Position numbers and translations under genes: made by a program. A model generated the notes under the pieces. The model was not told the origin of the DNA, ran no database searches, and saw only the letters and a program-made list of their open reading frames with translations. Positions 7,995-17,000 of a stretch of DNA of 64,000 bases are shown here, in pieces. This stretch comes from Microvirga flavescens (GTDB lineage: Bacteria > Pseudomonadota > Alphaproteobacteria > Rhizobiales > Beijerinckiaceae): assembly GCF_003290125.1 (NCBI RefSeq), contig NZ_QMKH01000005.1, positions 124,001-188,000 of the forward strand, in the 5' to 3' direction. Position 1 is the stretch's first letter; each line of letters starts with the position of its first letter.

Positions 7995-8864
7995 ATGCCC
8001 GACCTCGCCTCTCTCCCGCCCGTCGACCCGCCCAGCCTCGCGGATCGCATCCGCCACGAAATGGAGTACTTCACGCCGAGTGAGAAGCGGGCGGCCCATG
8101 TCCTCCTGAGCCATTATCCGTTCGCGGGCCTTGAGACGGTGGCCGAATTCGCGGCGCGGGCCGGCATCTCGGCCCCGTCCGTCCTGCGCTTCGTCACCCG
8201 TCTCGGCTTCAGCGGCTTTCCGGATTTTCAGAAGCATCTGCGGGAGGAACTGGAGGCGCAGCTCCTCTCCCCCCTCGCCAAGGCGGGCCCCCTCGACAAC
8301 GGGCAGGCGGCCCCCGCCCTTGCCGCCTTCGCGGAGGCGACCATCGCGAACCTGCGCGCGACGGTGGAGAACATCGCGCCCGCCGAGTTCAACGCCGTAG
8401 TGACTCTTTTGAGCGATCAACGCCGCACCATTCACTTCACCGGTGGACGCTTCACGGGCGCACTCGCGCGATATGCGGAAAGTCATCTGCGCATCGTGCG
8501 CAGCCACGTTCACGCCATCGACAGCCAGCCGGCCCTCTGGCGCGACAGAATGATCGAGATCGGCCGCAAGGACGTGCTCGTCGTGTTCGACATCCGGCGC
8601 TACCAGGACGATAGCGTTCTGCTAGCGGAAACCGCGGCGAAGCAGGGCGCGACCGTCGTCCTCGTCACCGATCCGTGGCTCTCACCCATCGCGCGCGTCG
8701 CGCGGCATGTTCTGCCCGCCCACGTCACGGCCCCATCGAACTGGGATTCATCGGCAGGCCTAATGCTCTTGACCGAAGCGCTCATCGGGGCGGTGACGAA
8801 GCGTCTTTGGGAGACGGCGAAACCGCGCATGGAAGCCGTGGAACGCCTGCGCCGGAGCGAATAA
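7995..8864 (+). CDS. RpiR-family (MurR/RpiR) HTH-SIS transcriptional regulator
   Basis: Regulator with an N-terminal RpiR winged helix-turn-helix (about residues 15-80: TPSEKRAAHVLLSHYPFAGL, then the recognition region AGISAPSVLRFVTRLGFSGF) and a C-terminal SIS domain (about 120-260) that would bind a phosphorylated or other small ligand. It is divergent from, and presumably controls, the gamma-glutamylation operon. Start choice is uncertain: a TTG at 7935 would add 20 residues, but those codons run through AT-rich promoter-like sequence, so ATG 7995 is preferred. RpiR proteins may repress or activate; the palindrome at 7900-7916 is a candidate site. It converges with the AbrB-family gene, stops 3 bp apart. 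Confidence 0.85.
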   Translation: MPDLASLPPVDPPSLADRIRHEMEYFTPSEKRAAHVLLSHYPFAGLETVAEFAARAGISAPSVLRFVTRLGFSGFPDFQKHLREELEAQLLSPLAKAGPLDNGQAAPALAAFAEATIANLRATVENIAPAEFNAVVTLLSDQRRTIHFTGGRFTGALARYAESHLRIVRSHVHAIDSQPALWRDRMIEIGRKDVLVVFDIRRYQDDSVLLAETAAKQGATVVLVTDPWLSPIARVARHVLPAHVTAPSNWDSSAGLMLLTEALIGAVTKRLWETAKPRMEAVERLRRSE

Positions 8865-8867
8865 TTT

Positions 8868-9908
8868 TCAGGCCTCCGGCTTGGGCTGTAGCCAGGTCAA
8901 CACCACCGGCAGCGCAAAGCCGATGCCGATGAAGCGGACGAAGTGGTGAATGCCGACATAGAGCGGATCGAGCCCCAGCATCAGGGCGAGTACGGTCATC
9001 GCTTCAAGCCCGCCCGGCGCGAAGGCGATCATCGCGTTGGCGAAACTCACACCCGCGAGTTGGCTCGCGAGAACAGCGAACGCTACGGCGATACTCATCC
9101 CGATGGTGAATGAGCCGATGCCGGCGAAGATGGAGCGGCGAACCGTCGCGAAATCGAGATCGCGAAAACGATCCGCGATGAAGGCCCCCATCAGGATCAG
9201 GCCGCCGGTCGCGATCACCGGCGGAATGACGCCCGACACGGATCCCGTTGCATGGCAGAGCGTGCTGACGAGCGCGGCGCCGAGAAGGATCGGCGCGGCG
9301 ATGCCGAGGCGCTTGAAGAGAAGGCCGGTTGCGACGCTGGCCAGAAGCATGATCGCCATGCCGCCCGCCGGCATGATCTCCTGTCCTTGTCCCAGCAGAC
9401 CGGATGTAAGCGCGCCACCGCCCGTCATCACGACGACGCCGGGCAGGAGCGCGATCAGAATAAAGAGACGCAGGTTCTGAACGATGGCGATGGGAGCGAC
9501 GGCGGCGTTGCGGTCGATGGCGATGGCCATCACCGTCGAGAGCGCACCGGGGGCGGAGGCAAGAACGGCATCGCCCTTGCGCCAGCCGGAGATGCGCGTG
9601 AGCCAGAATGCGGATGCCGCGCTGATCGCCACGACGCCGATGACCAGGAGAACGAGGCTCAGCGGATAGCGCCCCACGGCGGCGATGGCGGCGGGCGTCA
9701 CCGCCGCACCCATCGAAGCGCCTGAGGTGAGCATCGCGAGGTCGGCCAGAGAGCGCGGCATCGGCTTCGACCAGCCGGCGAGGCTCCACAGGATGACGGC
9801 GACGGTCGACCCTGAGAGCCATGCTCCGGGTACGCCGAGAACGTGAAAGATCAGCCCACCGAGGCTGGCAATGAGAATCTGGGCAAGGTGGATCAGGACG
9901 GTTTGCAT
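8868..9908 (-). CDS. AbrB-family (PF05145) integral membrane protein
   Basis: Predicted inner-membrane protein of the AbrB family, often misnamed 'ammonia monooxygenase'. About 346 aa from ATG 9908 with roughly 9-11 hydrophobic segments and two related halves, the usual AbrB duplication. Signatures are PGAWLSGSTVAVILW (first half) and the C-terminal FAPGGLEAMTVLALMLG. The molecular function of the family is not established; a transport or regulatory role has been suggested. An upstream GTG/ATG option at 9986 would add 26 hydrophilic residues starting 12 bp after the aminotransferase stop; the membrane domain begins at the chosen Met. Likely co-transcribed with the aminotransferase upstream. 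Confidence 0.75.
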   Translation of the reverse strand: MQTVLIHLAQILIASLGGLIFHVLGVPGAWLSGSTVAVILWSLAGWSKPMPRSLADLAMLTSGASMGAAVTPAAIAAVGRYPLSLVLLVIGVVAISAASAFWLTRISGWRKGDAVLASAPGALSTVMAIAIDRNAAVAPIAIVQNLRLFILIALLPGVVVMTGGGALTSGLLGQGQEIMPAGGMAIMLLASVATGLLFKRLGIAAPILLGAALVSTLCHATGSVSGVIPPVIATGGLILMGAFIADRFRDLDFATVRRSIFAGIGSFTIGMSIAVAFAVLASQLAGVSFANAMIAFAPGGLEAMTVLALMLGLDPLYVGIHHFVRFIGIGFALPVVLTWLQPKPEA

Positions 9909-9997
9909 GCGCGGACGAAAGAACTCCCGTTCCTCAATGGCGTCGGCGGGCTCATGCGTCAAATGCCCGCCGCGCACACAAGCCATGCGGGAGAGAA

Positions 9998-11194
9998 CTA
10001 CCCGGCGATCTTCGGCAGGGCTGCGGAAATGCGGCGCACCGCCTCCTTCAGGTCTTCGGACTTGCGAGCATAGCAGATCCGTAAGTACCCCTCGCCGCCG
10101 AAAGCCGAGCCCGGCGCGAGGCCGACATTCGCCTCGTCGATGAGGCGGATCGCGATCTCCTGCGAGGTCTTGCCGTCTTTGACTTTCGGAAAGGCGTAGA
10201 ACGCACCGGAGGGCGGCGGCAATTCCACGAGCCCGGTTTCGGCGAGCTTCATGATGATCTCGCGGCCTTCCCTTGCACGGGCAATCTGGTGCGCGACGAA
10301 GCTCTCGCCCTGCTCCAGCGCCGCGACGCCGCCGCGCTGGATGAAGACCGGCGTGCCGGAGGTCTGGTACTGAATGAGGTTCTCGACGACCTGCCCGAGG
10401 GCCGGGGGCGCTTCGATCCAGCCGAGACGCCAGCCGGTCATGGCCCAGTTCTTGGAGAAAGTCTGGATGAAGAGAACGCGGTCTTCCGGCTGCATCACAT
10501 CGCGAAAGGACGGCGCGCGGCCATCCACCGCCAACGCCTCATCGTAAACGAAGCGGCCATAGATCTCGTCGGCGATGATCCACAGGCCATGCTTGCGCGC
10601 AAGCTCAAGGGCACCCCGCAATTCGTCATGGGTTGCCACCCAGCCGGTCGGGTTGGAGGGCGAGTTGATGACGATGGCCTTCGTGCGCGGGGTGATCGCA
10701 GCCTCGAGGCGCTGCGCGTCGAGGAACCAGCCCTTGGCGGAATAGGTCATCGGCACGCCGACAGCCTGCGCGCCCGCGATGGTGAGAGCGCCGATAAAGT
10801 TCGGCCAGACCGGCGTCGGCACCAGAACCTCGTCCCCGTTGCCCGCGAGCATGCGCACGGCGATCTGCAAGGCGGGCATGCCGCCCGAGGTGACGAAGAA
10901 CCGCTCCGGGTCGGCAGGCTTGCCGTAAACACGCTCATGATAGCGCGCGATGGCCTGCCGCAGATCGGGAATGCCACGCTGGTAGGTGTAGAAAGTCTCA
11001 CCAGCCGCGAGCGAGCGGGTCGCGGCCTCGTTGATGAAGGATGGAGTCGGCAGGTCGCCCTCGCCCACCCAGAGCGGGATCAGCCCTTCGCGGTTGCGGC
11101 CGTAATTGAACACATCGACGATGCCGCTCGTCGGCGCGCGCTCCGCCTCGGGGCGAAGGTTGAAGACGGAGGGAATCGAAACGGACGCGTTCAT
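9998..11194 (-). CDS. Class I/II PLP-dependent aminotransferase
   Basis: 398-aa fold-type I aminotransferase (aspartate aminotransferase-like). Visible: NSPSNPTGWVA (substrate and PLP contacts), the PLP-interacting IIADEIYGRFVYDE, the Schiff-base lysine in QTFSKNWAMTGWRLGW and a C-terminal arginine in YLRICYARK. The true substrate (aspartate, aromatic or other amino acid) cannot be read from sequence. ATG 11194 is chosen over GTG 11203 because GAGGAG lies 8 bases before it, whereas the GTG overlaps that ribosome-binding site. Followed 90 bp later by the AbrB-family gene on the same strand. Confidence 0.88.
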   Translation of the reverse strand: MNASVSIPSVFNLRPEAERAPTSGIVDVFNYGRNREGLIPLWVGEGDLPTPSFINEAATRSLAAGETFYTYQRGIPDLRQAIARYHERVYGKPADPERFFVTSGGMPALQIAVRMLAGNGDEVLVPTPVWPNFIGALTIAGAQAVGVPMTYSAKGWFLDAQRLEAAITPRTKAIVINSPSNPTGWVATHDELRGALELARKHGLWIIADEIYGRFVYDEALAVDGRAPSFRDVMQPEDRVLFIQTFSKNWAMTGWRLGWIEAPPALGQVVENLIQYQTSGTPVFIQRGGVAALEQGESFVAHQIARAREGREIIMKLAETGLVELPPPSGAFYAFPKVKDGKTSQEIAIRLIDEANVGLAPGSAFGGEGYLRICYARKSEDLKEAVRRISAALPKIAG

Positions 11195-11305
11195 GAATGG
11201 CACTCCTCGGCAGGCGAACAGGCATGGCGCGTTCGCCCGGACAAGGCAAGCCTTAGAGTATTCTCATGACAACGTTCAAAGGGACCGATCGAATCCGGTG
11301 ATGGA

Positions 11306-11725
11306 TCAGGCCGCGCCCTTGTCCTTCAGGATGTCGCGGATCTCGGTGAGAAGCTTCACATCGGCCGCGGCCTCGGGCGCTTCCTTGGCCTTCTCGGCCT
11401 TCTGAAGCTTGTTCATGCCCTTCACGACCATGAAGAGAACCCACGCCACGATGATGAAGTTGATGGCGATGGTGATGAAGTTGCCGAATGCCAGCACGGC
11501 ACCCTGCTTCCTCGCCTCTGCGAGGGAGGCTGCCGTCACTTCCTTGGACAGGGGCAGGAAGTAGTTCGAGAAGTCGAGGCCACCCGTCACCGCGCCGATG
11601 ACCGGCATGAAAATATCGCCGACGATCGAGTCCACGATCCGGCTGAAGGCAGCGCCGATGATCACGCCGATGGCGAGATCGACCACGTTTCCACGCAAGG
11701 CGAATTTCTTGAATTCTTCCAACAC
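11306..11725 (-). CDS. mscL: Large-conductance mechanosensitive channel MscL
   Basis: Homopentameric inner-membrane channel that opens under membrane tension and releases solutes during hypo-osmotic shock. 139 aa, the usual length. The amphipathic N-terminal helix and TM1 read [22 protein letters not shown]2 is about residues 80-102 ([19 protein letters not shown]), and the C-terminal helix bundle ends [16 protein letters not shown] at 11725 is selected because the optimal GAGGAGAAGG lies just before it; an ATG 45 bases upstream would add residues absent from the family. Transcribed alone. Confidence 0.95.
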   Translation of the reverse strand: MLEEFKKFALRGNVVDLAIGVIIGAAFSRIVDSIVGDIFMPVIGAVTGGLDFSNYFLPLSKEVTAASLAEARKQGAVLAFGNFITIAINFIIVAWVLFMVVKGMNKLQKAEKAKEAPEAAADVKLLTEIRDILKDKGAA

Positions 11726-11798
11726 GACCCTTCTCCTCGTCAGCCGAAGTCCCAATAGGAACTTTAGCATCTAGGCAGCGAGGCGGGCTAGTCGAGAA

Positions 11799-11834
11799 AG
11801 GCCGCCGCCGTGGGGGCACGAGAGGCGGCGGCCT
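11799..11834 (-). terminator. Intrinsic terminator after the VOC gene
   Basis: Inverted repeat AGGCCGCCGCC / GGCGGCGGCCT begins 6 bp past the VOC stop and is followed on the minus strand by TTTCT, so it ends the DoxX-VOC transcript. Confidence 0.75.
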
Positions 11835-11839
11835 GTTCG

Positions 11840-12370
11840 TCAGGGCTGCGCGCTGGCGAGGAGGTCCTGCAGATCCAGGCGCTCGGTCACCATTTGCAGC
11901 GTTCCGTCCGGCGTGCGGGGCCACTGGGCCTCGGGGCGGTCCCAGTAGAGCTCGACGCCGTTGCGGTCCGGATCGCTCAGGTAAAGCGCCTCGCTCACCC
12001 CGTGGTCGCTGGCGCCCTCGAGGGGAACGCCCGCTTCGACGAGGCGGCGCAGCGCATCGGCCAGTTCAGCCCGGGTCGGGTAGAGAATGGCCGTGTGGTA
12101 GAGGCCGGTCGTCCCGCGCGGGGGCGGCGAGCCGCCTTTGCTCTCCCAGGTGTTGAGGCCGATATGGTGATGGTAGCCTCCCGCCGAGATGAAGGCGGCC
12201 TGCGAGCCGTAGCGCTGCATGAGCTGAAAGCCCAGGACACCGCAATAGAAGGCAAGCGAGCGATCGAGGTCGGCCACCTTCAGATGAACGTGGCCGATCC
12301 GCACGCCTGCCCCGATAGGACGAGCCGGCGTGTAGGCGGACTCGCTCAAGGGGGAAATGGCTGCTGACAT
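11840..12370 (-). CDS. VOC-family (glyoxalase/extradiol dioxygenase-like) protein
   Basis: 176-aa single vicinal-oxygen-chelate protein. GHVHLKVADLDRSLAFY (about 26-42) gives the first metal-ligand His, GGYHHHIGLNTW and GLYHTAILYPT follow, and GVELYWDRP supplies the distal Glu. Typical metal-dependent isomerase/dioxygenase layout; the substrate is unknown. Start at ATG 12370: upstream codons in the same frame overlap the end of the DoxX gene. It sits 16 bp after a DoxX-family gene and both diverge from a LysR regulator, an arrangement often seen for quinone or electrophile detoxification. Confidence 0.82.
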   Translation of the reverse strand: MSAAISPLSESAYTPARPIGAGVRIGHVHLKVADLDRSLAFYCGVLGFQLMQRYGSQAAFISAGGYHHHIGLNTWESKGGSPPPRGTTGLYHTAILYPTRAELADALRRLVEAGVPLEGASDHGVSEALYLSDPDRNGVELYWDRPEAQWPRTPDGTLQMVTERLDLQDLLASAQP

Positions 12371-12386
12371 GGTTTTGGTCCTGTTT

Positions 12387-12794
12387 TTAAGCCCGCACGG
12401 GCTCGGAGCGAAGCGCATAAGCGCCGCCGCCGAGAAGAGCCTGGACGAGAAGCGCAACGGCCCAGAACGCCGGATATTCCCAGCCGCCGTTGGCATTCGA
12501 GAAGAAGAACCCGGCAGAGCCGTGCACGGTGAAGATGGCGCCGAGCAGGATCGGGATCAACACGATGGATGCGATGCGGGTGTAGAAGCCGAGGATCAGG
12601 GCAATGGCGCCGACGACTTCGACGAGGATGGTGAGATAGGCAAGCGCCGGAGGCAGGCCGAGGCTGCCGAAGAACTGCGCCGTGCCGGCGGGGGTGAAGA
12701 CGAAGACCTTCAGGCCCGCATGGGCGAGGAAGAGAATGCCGAGCGTGATGCGAAGCACGAGGGCGGCGAAGGGAGCGGTACGGTTGTCGATCAT
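12387..12794 (-). CDS. DoxX-family integral membrane protein
   Basis: 135-aa protein with four hydrophobic segments and the DoxX hallmark LRITLGILFLAHAGLKVFVF near the N terminus. DoxX-family proteins are membrane subunits or helpers of quinone-linked oxidoreductases and thiol/oxidant stress systems; the precise role here is unknown. ATG 12794 has GGAG at the proper distance; eleven additional codons are possible upstream. First gene of a two-gene transcript with the VOC protein, divergent from LysR 99 bp away. Confidence 0.85.
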   Translation of the reverse strand: MIDNRTAPFAALVLRITLGILFLAHAGLKVFVFTPAGTAQFFGSLGLPPALAYLTILVEVVGAIALILGFYTRIASIVLIPILLGAIFTVHGSAGFFFSNANGGWEYPAFWAVALLVQALLGGGAYALRSEPVRA

Positions 12795-12893
12795 TGGGAT
12801 CTCCTGAAATAACGTGTCCGCTTCCATATGGACTCATACCGGTGATAGGATAAATGCCGTTCGAAGAATATAAGCTCACACCAGGAGAGTGAA

Positions 12894-13808
12894 TTGCTTG
12901 ATCGGGTCGCCAGCATGCAGGTGTTCGCCCGGGTGGCGGCGCTGGGCAATTTCTCGGCGGCGGCGCGAGCGCTCGACCTGTCTCAGACGATGGTGACCAA
13001 GCATGTTTCGGCCCTCGAGGACCGGTTGGGCGTCAAGCTCCTCAACCGCTCGACCCGGGGCATGACGTTGACCGAGGCGGGAAAAAGCTATCTCGCCGCC
13101 TGCGAGCGTATTCTCGCCGAGATCGAGGAAGCGGAGGCTTCCGCCAGCCTCGACCGCGTGGAGCCGCGCGGCACGCTCAAGCTCAACGTGCCCCTGGCTT
13201 TCGGCATTCGCGAAATCGCGCCGGCCCTGGCCGAGTTCAGCCGCCTGCACCCGGCGGTGACGGTCGATCTCGGCCTGACCGACCGTTATGTGGACCTGAT
13301 CGAGGAAGGCTGGGATCTCGCGATCCGCATCGGCCGCCTGAAGGATTCCGGCCTCGTGGCGCGCCGCATCGCTCCCTGCCGGGTCGTGGTCTGCGCGGCC
13401 CCGTCCTACCTGTTCACGCACGGCAGGCCGCGCACGGTGGCGGACCTGCAGCATCACAATTGCCTCGGCTACACCCTGCCGAGTGTCTTGGGCGCGAACC
13501 GCTGGGCCTTCGGCCTGAATGGCGAAACCATCGTTCCGGTTTCGGGCAACCTGCGTGCCAACAACGGCGATGCCCTCCTCGCCGCGGCGTTGGCCGGCCA
13601 GGGGCTGATCTACCAGCCGACCTTCATAGTCGGCGACAGCCTGCGCAGCGGCACGCTGGAGCGGATCGACCTCGACCTGCCGGTCCAGGAATTTGGCGTC
13701 CATGCCGTCCTGCCCTCCGGACGCCAGGCACCCGCCAAGGTGCGTGCCTTCGTGGAATTCCTGGCCAGGCGCTTTGCGCCGGAACCCGCCTGGGACAAGG
13801 GCATCTGA
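12894..13808 (+). CDS. LysR-family transcriptional regulator
   Basis: 304-aa LysR-type regulator: N-terminal winged HTH (about residues 1-60, ALGNFSAAARALDLSQTMVT) and a substrate-binding-like effector domain (about 90-295) beginning GTLKLNVPLAFGIREIAPAL. It uses a TTG start at 12894, six bases after CAGGAG; the next candidate, ATG 8 codons later, would trim the first helix. Divergent from the doxX-VOC pair and thus likely its regulator, probably responding to a quinone-like or aromatic compound. Two palindromic repeats follow immediately. Confidence 0.9.
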   Translation: MLDRVASMQVFARVAALGNFSAAARALDLSQTMVTKHVSALEDRLGVKLLNRSTRGMTLTEAGKSYLAACERILAEIEEAEASASLDRVEPRGTLKLNVPLAFGIREIAPALAEFSRLHPAVTVDLGLTDRYVDLIEEGWDLAIRIGRLKDSGLVARRIAPCRVVVCAAPSYLFTHGRPRTVADLQHHNCLGYTLPSVLGANRWAFGLNGETIVPVSGNLRANNGDALLAAALAGQGLIYQPTFIVGDSLRSGTLERIDLDLPVQEFGVHAVLPSGRQAPAKVRAFVEFLARRFAPEPAWDKGI

Positions 13809-13814
13809 GTCCCT

Positions 13815-13869
13815 TTATTTGTCGCACGATCCGAGCGAACAACCGGTGTCCACTTGTTCTGATCACGCC
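13815..13869. repeat. Palindromic intergenic repeat, copy 1
   Basis: About 55 bp containing the ACCGGT core (CAACCGGTGTCCACTTGTTC). It is nearly identical to the copy 4 bp downstream but carries two changes in the outer arms (GCACGATC / GATCACGC) that weaken the palindrome. Confidence 0.8.
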
Positions 13870-13873
13870 CCCT

Positions 13874-13928
13874 TATTTGTCGCATGATCCGAGCGAACAA
13901 CCGGTGTCCACTTGTTCTGATCATGCTC
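13874..13928. repeat. Palindromic intergenic repeat, copy 2
   Basis: Tandem direct copy of the preceding element. Outer arms GCATGATC / GATCATGC are perfect inverted repeats around the ACCGGT core. It resembles the short palindromic ACCGGTT-centred elements scattered through Hyphomicrobiales genomes (established knowledge, not checked here). Confidence 0.8.
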
Positions 13929-14018
13929 TAGCAGCGCGGCAACATCGTCCGCCGCGCAAAGTAGCCTTCCGCCCCTTAAGCCGCTAATCTCACAGGGTTT
14001 CTTCGCAAGGATCGTCAC

Positions 14019-17000
14019 ATGGTCGCCAGTTGGGCGGTTATCCTCTTGGCCCTCGCCTATCTCTGCCTGCTCTTCTCGGTCGCCCATTGGGGCGATTCCT
14101 ACGGGCGGCGGATCGTACGAGGACGGGCGCGCTCGACCATCGGGGCTCTGTCGCTTGCGGTCTATTGCACCTCGTGGACCTTTTTCGGATCCGTCGGGCT
14201 TGCAAGCTCCTCCGGGCTCGACTTCTTGACGATCTATATCGGCCCGATCCTCGTCATCGGCCTCGGGCATCTTCTTGTCGCGCGCATCGTGCGTGTCGCC
14301 AAGGCGCAGAACATTTCCTCCATCGCGGATTTCGTGGCCGCCCGCTACGGCAAGAGCGAGCGCGTCGCGGCCATCGTCTCGCTGATCGCGCTGATCGGCT
14401 CCGTGCCGTACATCGCTTTGCAGTTGAAGGCCGTCGCCTCGTCCCTCGACGTGTTCCTGACGGCGGCAAGCGGCACGACCTCCCACACCATTCCGGGCTT
14501 TGGCGATCTCGCGCTCGTGGTCGCGCTGGTGCTTGCCGGTTTCGCCGTGGCCTTCGGCACGCGCCACACGGATGCGACGGAACACCAGGACGGCCTGGTG
14601 CTCGCCATCTCGCTCGAATCCGTCATCAAGCTCATCGCCTTCCTCGTCGTCGGCTTCTATGTCACCTACATAATGTTCGATGGCTTCGACGACATCGTCG
14701 CGCAGATCACCGCGAAGGGCCTCAACCCGAGCATGGTCGATAGAACGTCGGGCTTCGGCAGCTATGTGACGCTGATCCTGCTTTCGACCTGCGCCTCCAT
14801 TCTGCTGCCGCGTCAGTTCCACATGACGGTGGTCGAGAACCGTTCCATTGCGGACCTGAAGCGCGCGGCGTGGCTCTTTCCCGTCTATCTTCTCCTCATC
14901 AATCTCTTCGTCATTCCCATCGCGCTTGCAGGCATGGCGGTGTTTCCGCAAGGCGCTATCGACCGCGACATGACCGTGCTCGCGCTGCCCCTGTTCGACA
15001 AGGCGGGCAGCATGGCGCTGCTCGCCTTCCTTGGCGGTTTCTCTGCGGCAACGGCAATGGTCATCGTCGATTCGGTTGCCATCGCCATCATGATTTCGAA
15101 TCATCTCGTGATGCCGATCGTGCTGCGACGGCGCGCTTTTTCCGATGTCGATCCCGGTGGATTCGTGCTCGGCGTGAGGCGCGTGTCCATCGTTCTCGTG
15201 ATCCTGCTCGCCTATTTCTATTATCGCGCGTCCGGCGACGCGGCGCTCGCCTCCATCGGCCTTCTCTCCTTCGCCGCCGTGGCGCAGATCGCACCGGCCT
15301 TTCTCGGCGGGCTGATCTGGTCGCGCGGGACCGCGATGGGCGCGTGCGCCGGCCTTATCGTGGGCTTCCTCACCTGGGCCTATACGCTTCTTCTGCCGAG
15401 CCTCGTGTGGGACGGCGTGTTCTGGTCGGATGTCGTGGTCACGGGGCCGTTCGGCATTCTCGCGCTCAAGCCGACCGCGCTCTTCGGCGTCGATCTTCCG
15501 CAGCTCACGCACGGCGTCGTCTGGAGCCTTACCCTCAACATCCTGACCTATATCGGCGTATCGTTCTGGCGTCAGGCGACGCCGCTCGAGCGCATTCAGG
15601 CGAAGGTTTTCGTTGGCGAGCCGGATGTTTCCACCGCGCCGAGCTTCCGCCTGTTCCGCGCCAGCGTCACCGTCGACGAGTTACGCGCCACCGTCGCGCG
15701 CTACCTCGGTGACGAGCGCGCGACAAAGTCCTTCGCAGGGTTCGCCCACAGCCGTGGGCAGCCACTGGAAGGGCGCGCGGAGGCGGATTTCCATCTCCTG
15801 CGCTATGCCGAGCATCTCCTCGCCTCGGCCATCGGCACAGCCTCCTCGCGCCTTGCTCTCTCGCTCCTGCTGCGCCGTCGCACGGTTTCAACGAAGGATG
15901 CGTTGAAACTTCTGGACGACGCTTCCGCCGCTATCCAGCAGAGCCGCGACCTCCTGCAACACGCCATCAACTACGCAAAACAAGGCATCACCGTGCTCGA
16001 CCGCGATTTGCGTTTGCTCGCGTGGAACCAGGCCTTTGTCGATCTCTACGACCTGCCGCCGAACCTCGTGCGCGTCGGCGTCGGCATGGACAGCATCATC
16101 CGCTTCAACGCGCAGCGCGGGTCCTATGGTCCGGGTTCCTATGACAGGCACATCGCATCTCGCATCCACTCCTTCCTGCACGATCTCGAACCAGTGCGAC
16201 TGAAGCTCTATCCGTCCGAGATCGTGATCGAGATCCGCTCCAACCAGCTTCCCGACGGCGGCCTTGTCACGACCTATACCGACGTCACCGAAACCGTCGC
16301 GGCGGAAGAGGAAAGCCGCCGCGCCAACGAGACGCTGGAACAGCGCGTCAAGGAACGCACGGAAGAACTGACGCGCCTCAACGAGGCCCTGTTGAGCGCG
16401 AAGGCCGAGGCGGAAGAAGCGAACCTGTCCAAGACGCGCTTCCTCGCCGCCGCGAGCCACGACATCCTGCAACCGCTCAATGCCGCAAGGCTCTACGCCA
16501 CATCGCTCGTCGAACGCGACAAGGAAGCGGGAGACGTGGCGCTTGCAGAAAACATCGACGCTTCGCTCGATGCGGTGGAAGAGATTCTCACTGCGCTTCT
16601 CGACATCTCACGCCTCGACACGGGAGCGATGAAGCCGCAATGGTCGAGCTTCCGCATCGACGAGCTGTTCCGCCAGCTGCAGCGCGAGTTCGGCCCCGTC
16701 GCGCGGGAGAAGGGACTGGAGCTGACCTTCGTTCCTTCCTCGCTCACCGTGCGCTCCGACCGCAGGCTGCTGCGCCGCATTCTGCAGAACCTTGTCTCCA
16801 ACGCCATCAAGTACACGCCGGAAGGCCGTGTGCTCGTCGGTGGGCGGCGGCGTGGCGGGCGCCTGATTTTGGAAGTGTGGGATACGGGCCTAGGCATTCC
16901 GCCCTCCAAGCAACGCATCGTCTTCCGCGAATTCCAGCGCCTGGATCAGGGTGCGAAGGCCGCGCGCGGCCTCGGCCTCGGCCTTTCCATTGTCGAGCGC

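Noticed and set aside
13863..15512. Minus-strand open frame opposite the sensor-kinase transporter domain
   Set aside because: Starts inside the palindromic repeats' region, very rich in charged residues, no domain; the plus-strand SSS domain is unambiguous.
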